From the NCBI GenBank assembly GCA_029931535.1, contig JAQPZY010000400.1, positions 62,001 to 126,000 on the forward strand: a stretch of DNA of 64,000 nucleotides, given 5' to 3'. A program made the position numbers and the translations under genes. This DNA comes from Margaritifera margaritifera (Eukaryota > Mollusca > Bivalvia > Unionida > Margaritiferidae). Shown piece by piece: positions 1-10,199 of this stretch. Position 1 is the stretch's first letter. Every line of letters begins with the position of its first letter. Below the pieces are notes generated by a model. It was not told the DNA's origin and searched no databases. It saw only the letters and a list, made by a program, of their open reading frames with translations.

Positions 1-1
1 C

Positions 2-490
2 ACTAGAGGTTGCTCCCATAGACTGAACAAAGACTCTGCAACCTGCAACCGCTTGATGAAGAGACCATTCTGTTGGGACTACCTTGCCGGTTCTGGACAG
101 ACTGTCCGCCATTTTAATGTTTTTATTCCCTGGAATGTGACGAGCTCGTAGTGTAATCCCTTCTGATTGTGCCCAATGTAGAAGGTTCCAGACTTCCACA
201 CAGAGTGAAGGAGCACGAGTGCCTCCTTGCCATCTGAGGTATGCAACCACTGATGTGTTGTCTGAGGAGATCATGATGCAATGCCCTTTGACGTGTTCTA
301 GGCAGCCTTTTAGGGTGAAGAACACGGCTTTCATTTCTAGATTGTTTATGTGGAGAAGACGGTCTTTGTGTGACCACTGGCCATGGAGAAGCACTCCTTC
401 TGGCTCTAAATGAGCCCCCCAACCTGAATCTGATGTGTCGGTGTACAGAAACATATCTTGATTGTACCACCACTTTAGGTGGTACTGAAA
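2..490 (-). pseudogene. DIRS-like RNase H domain
   Basis: A minus-strand frame open from about 490 to base 2 encodes an RNase H domain. The first catalytic Asp is in LYTDTSDSGWGAH, the Glu in NNLEMKAV, the second Asp in ISSDNTSVVAYL, and the last Asp in NKNIKMADSLSR. The fold degrades the RNA strand of the RNA-DNA hybrid during reverse transcription. The frame continues that of the connection domain at 494-760 and is separated from it only by an in-frame TAG (494-496). It runs off the left edge of the window, so the C-terminus and any recombinase gene are out of sight. Confidence 0.8.
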
Positions 491-498
491 CGTCTACC

Positions 499-1688
499 CT
501 AGAGAAATTCGCATTGAGAGGGAATGTGGGGTCTCCAAACCACCAACAGAAGAAACTGAAGAGGACGTAAATGAAGTCTCCCTAGTGGAATCAGGTCCGA
601 TGCAGAATTCAAAAGTTCCATGATTTTGTGTATCCTTTCTGGGGGAACACAAACGCGGCCCAGGGAGGTAAGGAAATTCATTCCTATGTAAACAAAATCT
701 TGAGAAGGAACGAGTTTTTCTAAATTTGGAATCAGTCCCAGTTGCGTCACCACAGACCAACCAAGGTCATGTGGCTGCATAGGGACTGTTTGTTTGTGTT
801 GTTTAGTAGCCAGTCATCGAAATACTGGATTAACAGAATCCCCAAGTATCTCAAGTGTGCAGCTATTACTCCCATGACTCTGGTAAAGATCCTGGGCGCT
901 GAGGCGAGACCAAACAGCATGGCTCGGAATTGAAATACTTCCTGTCCGATCGAGAACCGGAAATATTTTTTGTCCGGCGGAAAAATCGGGATGTGGAAGT
1001 ACGCATCCTGAAGATCGATGGAAACTGCCCAGTCGGCTGGTTTGATAGCGTTCTGAACTGAAATTGCAGTTTCGATCTTGAACGTTTCCGTTTGCAGAAA
1101 TTTGTTTAGTGGGGAAAGGTCGATAATCAGTCTCAGTTTTCCGCCCTTTTTGGGGACCAGAAATATCCGGGAGTAGAATGCTGGCGACTTGATATTTTTT
1201 ATCCTCTGGACTGCACCCTTCCAAAGAAGGGTGTGCACTTCTTCCTTTAATTTGAAACTGTTTGATTGATGGAAGAGAATGGGTGTCCTTGAGAGAGGAG
1301 GGATTTCTATGAAACATAGATGTAAACCCTCCTTGACAATAGAAATGACCCACTGATCTTCGGTGATGCTTGACCAGACCTCTGAAAAGAGGGCCAGTCG
1401 AGCACCTACCTGAATTAAAGGAAGAGGTATGCACTGCAGTAGAGGTGAGTTGTCCCTAGGGACGACCTCTCTTTCCCCCTTTTGCCTCTTTGGGGAAGGG
1501 GGAGGCAAAATTAGACCACTTTTCCCTGCTTCTGCCTCTCCAGTTACTACAGCGCGTATTTGAAGAGGACTTATAGGCGGGTTGTCTACTTTGCTGTCAT
1601 GGTTTGGTACGTTTTGGTATGAATTGTGGCTGACACATAGCCATATCAGGATGTGTGTGAAAGCTGGCCGGTTTTGACGGGCCAGCAA
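499..1688 (-). pseudogene. DIRS-like reverse transcriptase
   Basis: The main open part (747-1688, 313 residues) has a proline-rich gag/pol linker, then an RT palm. Visible motifs are KLRLIIDLSPLNKF, the catalytic Asp region VSIDLQDAYFHIPI, the LFGLASAPRIFT block and the YxDD-type motif QYFDDWLL near residue 290. These are typical of DIRS and related YR retroelements. A frameshift near 750-780 moves the thumb/connection region (IPNLEKLVPSQDFVYIGMNF) into the frame 499-780. The domain sits directly upstream of the RNase H at 2-490. One frameshift and one stop make it non-functional. Confidence 0.85.
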
Positions 1689-1782
1689 CCGATGCGAGGG
1701 ACCTATGTTGTTGGTCCCTCAAATCTTGAGAGGCGATAGAAGGAATGAGACCACCTAATACGGTCTCTGAATCTAGGGGCAC
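1597..1782 (-). pseudogene. DIRS-like gag/pol linker fragment
   Basis: A short minus-strand frame (about 61 residues) lies between the MITE and the RT frame. It reads into GSPS-rich sequence without recognisable domains. Its position and strand make it the piece of gag/linker just left of the MITE insertion; the rest of gag continues beyond the MITE at 3382. It overlaps the start of the RT frame in another phase, so a frameshift is present here. Confidence 0.5.
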
Positions 1783-1804
1783 AGCCCTATGAAGAATTTT
1801 GCTA

Positions 1805-3380
1805 CTGTATATACTCGCTTATAAGTCAACGTTTTTTTTTTACTTAAAATTCAATTCAGGCAGAGTAGGGGTCGTCTTATAAGTGCGACATTAAAAAGAA
1901 TTATAAATCTTGGGGTAATGTTAGAAACTCTAGATGTCTGCAGTACATAAAAATACTGTCAATTAATTCATATATTTTTACGTTTTCATGCCACTATTCC
2001 CATGCAGTAATGCATATATGGTATGCACTGTGTTTATACGTTTCATGACAGTATTTCATTACACAATACATGTATTTACAGTTACATGTATTTGAATTTT
2101 GATAATTTGAAAATATTACCGGTAAATTAAATACTGCCTACCGCAAAATGAAGTGTCCGTCAATGTTTACCGTGGGTGTTTACTAGTAAGTATATTGCTT
2201 CCATTTTTGTGCCAGTCCAAACAACCTGTATTTGTATTAATATTTGTGTTTTGATGTATAAAGACTGTGCTTGATGCAATAAAAGTTTTGATTTAATTTG
2301 TATTTCCCTTTCCACTAGTCAGATTTAATTCCCAAGTGATATTTCCCCATGTTATCTGCCAGTGCACATGGGCTGATAAGCCTTTGGCTTGTGAAGGGAC
2401 TCGCATTGTTTTCAAGTTGACAATCCTTTTGATTGATCCACGAATCTAATATTGGTTCAGTGCCAAATAGAGTTCTACAACTTCCTGTGCATATACTTTG
2501 ACCTAAACCCCTTAGCTTGTAAAGGCATCATACTCCTTGTTTTCCCACGTGACTACCCTTTGATCAAGCCGCGAGTTTGATACTTGTTCAGTGCCAAGTA
2601 ACAGAGGGTGGTTATTTGAACTCCCTGTGATCTTGCCGCACAATTGACATGTGTTCAGTTGCATCCTTTAATAGATTTTTGACTTTATGATCAAAGTGTT
2701 ACTTACAGAGCCCAAGCTCAGTCTCTGCATAAGCACCCACATGACAGTAAAGCCGAGAAATCGGAGTCGGATGAACTTTACGATGACGATTTACAATGAC
2801 TAGACGACGATGTAGGATTTCAGGCAATGAGGATTAATTCTTGGACTTTGTACCAGATGACATTAGATAGTGACATTTATAGGATACCGTGAATCACAAA
2901 AAAGTGGACTTAATTTTCATTGGTTTTTTTTGTATGACGTGTGGAATTAACATATTATGGGATATTGTGAATCAGATCATTCTGAACTTCTATTTTTATA
3001 CCGGTATGTGACCTATAATTGAATTCGTGGATTTATCATATAAATGGATTTAAAATGTCAAGCATTATGGATTTCAATGGACTTTATTACACAAAGATGG
3101 ACAAATTGTAAGTTGTCAATTTATTTGTGACATATTTCACTAATATGATTGTATTTTACACTGGTTTTGTCTTTTTCTTCTCATCTATCTATCCAGTTTG
3201 GCTTGTTCATATTTCCAAAGTGCATTTCTGACTCACTAAGAAGTCACCCCTTCAGATGGATCTGACTTGCAAAATACACCCCAACTCATAGGAGGGTCAA
3301 AGAGAAATTGACATTTTGCAGCCCTAAAAAAGGGGGGGGTCAACTTATAGTCGAGTTGACTTATAATCGAGTATATACAG
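1805..3380. mobile_element. 1.58-kb MITE-like DNA transposon, copy 1
   Basis: The ends are inverted repeats: CTGTATATACTCGCTTATAA on the left, and the reverse complement of ACTTATAATCGAGTATATAC(AG) on the right. A near-identical element is at 21886-23409. It is inserted in the gag region of the DIRS element, with DIRS sequence resuming on both sides. The flanks here are TA (left) and TG (right); copy 2 has TA on both sides, so a TA target duplication is likely, as in Tc1/mariner/pogo elements. The interior is AT-rich with no intact transposase. Near 2750-2807 a short plus-strand frame ends in an acidic tail (SESDELYDDDLQ, then stop), possibly the C-terminus of a lost transposase. Confidence 0.8.
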
Positions 3381-3381
3381 T

Positions 3382-3691
3382 GCTCCGGCAAAAATTTGGA
3401 AGAGTCCAGTGCTGCATCTCTACGTAGGTGTAGAAGCTCCGCCGACAACGCCATTGCCATAGACAATGCGTGTCGTGAAGTTCTAGCCATAGACTCAAAC
3501 AGTCGTTGCAAGGCAACGGTTGATAATGATTCCTCCTTCAGTAAACTTAAGGAAGCTGCTGAAAACATGTCAGCATGTGAAGCTATTGTCACTATTGACC
3601 TGGCCTTTGATTCTAATGCCTCCAAGGATTTAACCGGTAGGCGAGCAAAAGAACCCGCTGAAATGCCTACTTGTGAAGCTTTGGCATTCAA
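3382..3691 (-). pseudogene. DIRS-like gag, C-terminal part
   Basis: The minus-strand frame contains an alanine/leucine-rich helical segment with repeated heptad-like pattern and the stretch LLHLRRDAALDSSKFLP. That arginine-aspartate-alanine block before a Ser/Pro segment is typical of gag-like proteins of DIRS elements in aquatic animals. The frame runs on into the MITE after about 3382, so the true protein is cut by the insertion and resumes at about 1782. It binds no recognisable cofactor; a structural, coiled-coil role is inferred from composition. Confidence 0.6.
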
Positions 3692-3922
3692 GTGGGGGGA
3701 GGGGGATTAACAGCCAGGCAGGTGAATGGACCTTATAGCTCAAGGCTGAAATTAGGGGCCTCAGTGTAGCAGAGGGAACAGACCACCCTTTAATCTGTCA
3801 CACTGCTCCGTGACCTTTGCTCAGCCATTTCGCAACTTCGCTAACCATCGGGGTGTGCAGAAGTAGCAGTAAGTCTGGGCATTGCTCCTGACAGTTTCTC
3901 TAAACAAGAGAGAATCTTAGTG

Positions 3923-4420
3923 TCACTTTGACAATTTGGTTTTGGGCACGTTAGAGGGAAGGCAGTATACTTCGTTTACAGCCATGTTGAATGACCAAGT
4001 CTCCCCTTCCTCAACCACATGAGACAATGGTGGCGAGGGCTTTGGAGCACTTTGAAAGGTAAGGTATACCCTATCCTCCGGAGTTTCAGGAAATTCTTTC
4101 GAATCTACTAAGATCGACATGACATCATCTTCCTGTTCCAAAGCTCGGTGTGAAGCAGGAGAAATGTATCCGAATGATCCCTCGGCGGGGACAGCCGGGA
4201 AGTAGGGACATCTATTCTGCATCTCAGCACAGAGAGTGACAGAATTGTCCTCAATGGGTGTTATATATGGAGAGCAAGAACTCTTCTCGACTCTCATCTC
4301 CTAGAGGGAGGGGAATTAATCTTCCTTTCCCTTGATGACCTATTCTGCAGAACTTGTGATGGTCATTGGATCTCATCACTCGTACATGCAGGAGGACACA
4401 TGGACAGCATCCATGGTAGA
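3923..4420 (-). pseudogene. DIRS-like gag, N-terminal part with Cys/His motif
   Basis: A frame at 3923-4297 (124 residues) encodes an acidic, proline-rich segment (VEEGETWSFNM). Just upstream, about 4330-4410, two overlapping frames together show CPPAC followed by NDHHKFCRIGHQG, a C-x3-C...H...C arrangement like the metal-binding start of DIRS gag proteins. A frameshift lies inside this motif. Upstream (4509-4694) another short minus-strand frame has no recognisable domain and is not counted as a gene. Confidence 0.5.
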
Positions 4421-4699
4421 GGTAGTTTTCTCCCTTGCGAGGGAAAGTTCCACATACCAAATGGATTGAAAGGGAACATGGGAAAGGAAGGGACATCGGT
4501 CCTATTTCCTATCTCAGAAATGTGTCTATTTGCATGTTCTGTCCCTGTGGTGTGACAACTAGGTAATGTAGCGAAAGGGGGGTATTCAAACCTATCCCTA
4601 GTGCTAGACCTAGATTTGGCCTGTCTCGCAGACCTATACCCAGTATATGGTCAGTCTGAATCCGGTGATAAGTGGCTGGTCCGTGACCTGTCACTGAGT

Positions 4700-5905
4700 T
4701 GGGGGCAATCTAGATCTGAGAGAACTTATCTCAGAACTAGAAGAATTGGAACGATGGCTAAACGTCTTGGGCTTGCGTGATGTATTCTTCACCTGACTTC
4801 GGATACTAGCAACCCTAGTCTATTTTTTTAAAGATATTATAAATGAATGAAACTTATTCCAAATTAACAAGCTCATTGAAACCTCTTCAAAACAGTTTAA
4901 ATCATCAAGATATCTCTACTAGAACCAAAGTTGCAGTAACTTAAAGTCGACAAAAATCGAGTCATTTTCAGAATTTTTAGCCTTATATAATGCCTGGTTT
5001 GTGTTGCTCGACGAACGACCCCCGAGACTAACAATATTCTTCTTTAAAATGTTGCAACTTTTTTATTTTTTAAAGATACTGCTATGAAAATTGGCATTCC
5101 TATGTAAATTTTCCTGCTGAATGCATCTGTGCTGTCAGATATTTTGTATGTGTAGATGATAATGAGTTAACTAAGAACAATTATGTAAAAATTCTACCAT
5201 TTTATTTACAAACTTTGTAATTAGTTACAAATAGACAGCTTGTCTCGTCTGCCTCAAGTTCATGTATATTTACATTTAACTCTTCACCTTCTGCAAGTAC
5301 TGAGTGGTCTGGCTATTGAGGCTACTAATAAGTGTGCCTTCTAACAGCTGTTGCTAGGCTGAACCTCAGAGCATCGTAATGGCTGCCCGAGTGAAAGTTA
5401 CTGGAGTTAGTGCACATGCTTTCTACATTTTCTACATGAATTTTGTCCCATGCAAACTATGTAATTTAATGAGAAATAAAATTTTAAACACTCACCTAAG
5501 TTTTGTGTCTCTTACTTACCCACCAAAAAAAAATTTTAAAGAAAGAAATCTATCTTGCTTCCATTTTCATCCAAATGAAATGTTGGACCTGAATCAGCTG
5601 TGAAGTCATCCATTTGTATTGGCCTCGTGTTCCAAGGCTTTTTTTAGCGACGCTTGTATGCATTGGCAGAAGGTAAAGAGTTCAACATTCTATTATTATC
5701 AAAGTATATATTTCTGAACAACTCGAAGACACTCTGTATTTCCTACAAGTCTTTAATGAACCACTGTCGTCCCAAGTTCACACAGTCCCGTACAAATCCT
5801 TTTTTTAAGACAAACTTTTTTCACCGTTTGTTTGTCTTTCCTTGTTGACCATCAAAAATGTCCAGGATTTTGGCCTGGAATCATAAATTTTACAACTGCC
5901 TGTTG
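4700..5905. other. Unassigned AT-rich spacer
   Basis: No convincing gene. Short plus-strand frames at 5379-5603 and 5654-5848 have poly-A-derived lysine and phenylalanine runs and no recognisable domain. Minus-strand sequence at about 5650-5850 has a loosely protein-like reading broken by stops. Confidence 0.6.
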
Positions 5906-5906
5906 A

Positions 5907-6314
5907 TCATCTGTAATGGACTCTACTAATCCTTTTTATTTTAACAGTTTCTTTCTGGCACTCTTCATCAGTCGGAGTGCTCACATTTAAATTTAACATA
6001 GCTATGCACACTTTTTCCATCTCTGGTTCATTTGAATTTATGCTTTCCTCAAAAACAGATTGAATGTTATTTGAGGATTCATTGATTGCTACTTGAGCTT
6101 GATTTCTCAGGGTTGCTGGTGGTTCAAACAAGTTTTCTAAGGGGTCAGATACATTTTTGAAGCCTGCAACTTTTTTCTTGTGGCCTAACATGATTCTCTG
6201 TTCACTAAGTCTGGTGATTTTTGTTGCCAATGATTTTTGATTCCCTGTATTAAATCTTGGGTCCAACATTAAAACAACATTAGTCAGTTTACTAGCAGCT
6301 CTGTTTGACTTCAA
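5907..6314 (-). CDS. Hypothetical ORF, possible hAT-related fragment
   Basis: A 135-residue minus-strand frame. I do not recognise the protein. It contains VVLMLDPRFNTGNQ; an LDPRF box also occurs just before the C-terminal domain of many hAT transposases, but the surrounding sequence (charged, Ser/Asn/Glu-rich, no ERxFS dimerisation motif) does not confirm this. The start codon is arbitrary. It is flanked by AT-rich DNA without promoter-like or splice signals that I can defend. It could be a degraded transposase exon or a chance frame. Confidence 0.3.
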   Translation of the reverse strand: MKSNRAASKLTNVVLMLDPRFNTGNQKSLATKITRLSEQRIMLGHKKKVAGFKNVSDPLENLFEPPATLRNQAQVAINESSNNIQSVFEESINSNEPEMEKVCIAMLNLNVSTPTDEECQKETVKIKRISRVHYR

Positions 6315-6319
6315 GGAAA

Positions 6320-7535
6320 GTTTTAATTTCTAGTACAACTCCATTTTGAAGATTGGATATAGGTTTTTGTTCATGTATGTGATTCAATATTTTATCTTTT
6401 GTCAAGTCATATTTCTGGCAGAAGGGGCCAGGATAATCCATTCTTTAGGGCAAAAGGACTCAAAAAGGCCAGAACAGCTTTGGATATCAGTATTACCAGA
6501 CTAGCTTCCATACACATCAATCTAAAAAAGAGGATGAACTATTGTGCTATATATAAATAAAGTATATTTTTTAAAATAATAATAATATTGATGATAATTT
6601 TAAAAGGGGCTTGCATAATTTTCATTCATAATCAAAACCATTTTTATTATTTACTGTAAAAAAAAAAAAAAAAAAGAAACAAACTAGCCAATTTAAACTA
6701 TTGAACTATACTGTATATAAATATAATTTAAGGGAGGTGTAATTTTCATGGCATACATAACATTTTTAACTGAACGGTCTCCTGTCAAAAGTAAAAATAA
6801 CGAACTAGCAAATGATTAAATTTGAATAAGAAAACCAAATTCGATATGTTAGCTGCGATTTCGAGTGGTTATGAAGAACGATTGTCTCGACAAATTTGCA
6901 AAAGACAAGACTGCATTTAAAATATATGAATAAATGCTACCAGTTGATTTAGATCATTTTATTTGTTAGCCAGAAGTCATAACAACTATATTTGAACATT
7001 TATTTATTGATATGGTCTTAAACTATTGGTTACAAAAGTTTGTTTACAAATATCATAAAATATTCAAGATGGCGTCTATACCACACTCTTGGCAAAGTTG
7101 AAAAACTAGAAAGTTTCTTACCTTTGAAAAAAGACCGGCATACTTAATCTCTTTTGCGATAGATGTTTTATATATCAAATTAAAGATGAGAATGTGTAGA
7201 ATCTAATGGTATGTGAAGAATATTTATAAACTTTGAGGATCGCGAATGATCTATAGTTGAATTTGCATCAAAATATCTTCAGCATGGCTTGTGATATTTT
7301 AATTCTTCAAATTCTGTACTAACTGTAATTCAATATTCTGATTGGCTGGAAAATTTCATGAATATTCATAGTCATTAACCCGGTCGCATAATTTTCCAAA
7401 TGAACCAGATGTTACACGCAAGTCACAGAACTAATGATTTTGTACAGGAAGCATAAATTACCTGTAATTTACTTTTCAACCTGCGATAAAGTGTAAATAG
7501 CAAGTAATACATATTTAGAAAGATAATTTTATTGG
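6320..7535. other. Unassigned AT-rich spacer with poly-A run
   Basis: Contains an A-rich run at 6657-6676 and AT-rich sequence throughout. I see no gene, terminal repeat or tandem array. Confidence 0.6.
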
Positions 7536-7538
7536 CTT

Positions 7539-8287
7539 TTATTTCATATATACTTTATAGCATTCTTTAATAAAGAAAGTTAGTAACATATGGAAAAAGT
7601 GCAGTGACCATGTAAAACTGACAATTCCAGAGGATATATGACCTGTACTGGGGTTGCTACGGATACTATGGAGGTCTTGTTCCTGCCCCAAAAGGAAGAC
7701 ACAGGGATTCTCCATATTTGGGCTCAGTGTAACCCCTTCCGGGGGTATAACTGTCTGCTTGTTGGTCGGTGCTACCCCTCCCTCCTGTAGTCCGGGGGGT
7801 GCACTCGGACCCAGCAAGTTGAAAGCCCTTAACGATAGAAGCTGCCTTCTTCGAAGACACTCTATCATGACTTGGGAAGGTGCCGCTCCTCCCTCTTATA
7901 TTCAGGGGATCGCACTCAAACCCTTGAGAGATATGTTGCCATCACACCAGCAGTAACATTATCTCTCTCTTGTCTAGGGAAAATGCTGCTCCTCCCTCTT
8001 TTATTTGGGGGATCGCACTCAAACCCTTTAGAAACATCTGTTTCTACCTCACAGGTAACACCAGTATTTCTTTCTAAGTGAGATTTATTTGATTTAAAAG
8101 GGGAAAAATGTGCTTCTTTCCTCTTCAGATAAGTGTGACGGCTTTCGGCCAGATCCCAAGTGTCGTCCAACCATAGACAACACATGGGGCATCTATCCAT
8201 ATATGTACATTTTGTACATGACAAACAAGTTTGGTGCATGTCCCAAGGGCCTTTTTTATGCCCACACTTACGAACTGATTGAGACAT
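7539..8287 (-). pseudogene. Gag-like Cys-rich protein fragment of a YR-type retroelement
   Basis: The upstream part (7916-8287) contains KCGHKKGPWDMHQTCLSC followed by RCPMCCLWLDDTWDLAESR, a C...H..C..C...C..C pattern resembling the metal-binding region of gag-like proteins of DIRS and some gypsy elements. Downstream, three related segments occur in different frames: GFECDPPNKRG, GFECDPLNIREGG and GSECTPRTTGGRG. They correspond to DNA repeats near 7989-8034, 7884-7928 and 7764-7816 with 105-120 bp spacing. No RT follows within reach. Frame changes mean no intact product. The family assignment is an inference from Cys spacing; the internal repeats are directly visible. Confidence 0.45.
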
Positions 8288-8319
8288 CTGAAAAATTAAG
8301 TTCTGAAAAAGAAACTTAG

Positions 8320-9680
8320 TTTAACAAAATAACAGAGCAATGATAATAACAAGGGTTGTGTCAGCACGCATCTCCTTACTACTTAATTTTTTTGTAAACA
8401 AGAATGTCGGAGTTTATTTGGTACTTCGTGATGGATATAAACACCAGAGCATAATTGTAGGTTAAGGCAATGTAACAGAAAACATTATTGAAAACATTTA
8501 GGGGGCCTAGAATCTACTAATAGCGAACAGTTATGAGATTCCGTCTCGTAACCAAATTATGACGTTCATAAATAATAATCACAGTAAAGATGGACCCCAG
8601 TGTTGCAACACTGTTTTAAAAAGGATATTCTGAATACTTATTGCTACCACTATGTCCCAAGCTCTTTACGTAGGCGGGGGAAGGGTATGTGGCTCGTAGT
8701 GCATTAACAATGCACGAATGGCGAATATCAATGTTAAAGTTATCAATTACAAATTTTATAAATACTGAAAGAGGTTAATGTTCATTATAAAGAATATTCA
8801 TGACAAGTCCTGGTTATTAGCATTGAAACCATTGCACTTGTAGATATTTTCTTCTTCTGTCGTCTGAAAAAGAATGAGGATGCTCTGTGGAGCACGAGCT
8901 AACGACGTAGATCAGACTGGGTCGATGCACATGTTCTAAGAAACTTGTAGAACAGGGAGTTGGTGCATCTAGCACGGATGAGGTCTTTCCATGCGGAAAG
9001 GAGAAAGCTTAATAATAGTGACAGGTAAGATATTACTGACATTAAATGTTTAGCTATAAAGGGAAACTTGCTATCATTGATTTATTGCAAGTTTACAAAC
9101 ACAGCTAGCCCGCCAATAATGGGTTCCTTTGTTTCAACTGCCTGACATTTGAATGTAACCTCCCCCCTACTGGGCCAGATTGGCTAACACCATATTTAAC
9201 TGGAATCACATAATAACATATAATTAACAGTAACTACAGATTTACCCATCTATTATAGAAAAACAATAATTACATTTATCAAGAGAATTTAGAGAATTAT
9301 ATACAAATGTAACATCTCATCTAAGACATAGATAACTACAATACCACCTGAAATAATTAAATTTGGCACTATAATAATAATGTCAGGGCTAGAGTAAAAA
9401 AAAATTTCATCCACTTGTCCAGGACAAATGCTTTCCGAAAATTCACTTGACCCACCTACCTTTGTACATGTCCCAAAATTGAAATCACTTGTCAAGATTT
9501 TATGAGATGTATGCACTTTAATCCATAGAAATAACAAACGAAATAATGTACAACATTTATTTCTTAAAAAGAATTTAATTCTTCAAAAACATAGGTTGAT
9601 ATTATACATTGTTACATCAGAGTTTTTCAGTTTTCCATTGTCCAGGTATCTTATATGCACTATTTCTTGCTATGATACGG
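8320..9680. other. Mostly unassigned spacer with an exon-like relic
   Basis: Largely AT-rich. One exon-like stretch at 8858-9024 (plus) reads as an Arg-rich peptide (RRRSDWVDAHVLRNL, then NRELVHLARMRSFHAERR) with two in-frame stops, and ends at a good splice donor (ACAG/GTAAGA). I cannot name its family. A run of A at 9399-9407 and short frames at 9289-9537 have no clear homology. Confidence 0.45.
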
Positions 9681-9685
9681 TAGCA

Positions 9686-10190
9686 TCAGTACTTCATTTC
9701 CGCAAGAATGAAAAGGAATTTACTGGAATTCAAACTTTCCTTAACTTCTTCTCTCAAGACTTGATTGATTGGTTGAACAAAGTCTCTTGCCCTGAATCTG
9801 TTCTTATAATTAGCACCAAGTTCAACACCCTTCTTCTCCTGGAGTGCACACAGCATTTCAAATTTTTTTTTCATTTCAGTCTCATTCTGTTTTGAAAGGG
9901 TCTTTCCTAGTGGAGTGTCAGCAAATCTAACTTCAGGGATTTTCTGCACATGCTGGCTAGTGTCATGCATGTACTGTGCTGCACAGGCTTTGTACGATCC
10001 AGAACTGTCATGAGACTTGATTGGTTCAATCCCAAATTTGTCGGTTCCATTGATAAATACACTGGTTGAATTTCCAACCAGTGCCAGTTTGGGACATTGT
10101 TTGCAATAAATGCAAAACATTTTTCCTTCCAAGTCAATGAATTCAAGCCAGGGATAACTATCAACCCAATGCGGCTACAAATTTCTCAGT
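9686..10190 (-). pseudogene. TTF-type zinc-finger N-terminus of a hAT/ZNF862-like protein
   Basis: The minus strand encodes PHWVDSYPWLEF, then MFCIYCKQCPKLA, then STSVFINGTDKFGIEPIKSH and YKACAAQ. This W-L-x-Y...M-F-C-x2-C...F..G...F....I..H..S..H/C order is the TTF-type zinc finger at the N-terminus of ZNF862/KIAA1586-like hAT-derived proteins. An in-frame TAG lies just upstream of PHWVD, and no catalytic domain follows on this strand before 9600. It is therefore an N-terminal fragment, distinct from the more complete hAT gene at 11566-13865, which has its own finger. Confidence 0.7.
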
Positions 10191-10199
10191 CTCTTAGTA

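Larger units (their letters stand above)
1..4500 (-). mobile_element. DIRS-like retrotransposon, interrupted by a MITE
   Basis: Reading right to left, the minus strand carries a cysteine/histidine motif (about 4330-4410), two gag-like stretches (3923-4297 and 3382-3691), then reverse transcriptase (747-1688) and RNase H (2-490). That is the DIRS-order gene sequence. The tyrosine recombinase expected downstream would lie left of base 1. A foreign 1.58-kb element at 1805-3380 separates the two gag parts. All frames are broken by shifts or stops, so this copy is dead. The right boundary is uncertain; I see no recognisable terminal repeat near 4500-4800. DIRS elements replicate through RT and integrate with a recombinase rather than a DDE integrase. 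Confidence 0.8.

Noticed and set aside
814..1434. 206-residue frame overlapping the RT
   Set aside because: It is the RT read in the wrong phase; the correct frame has the catalytic motifs.
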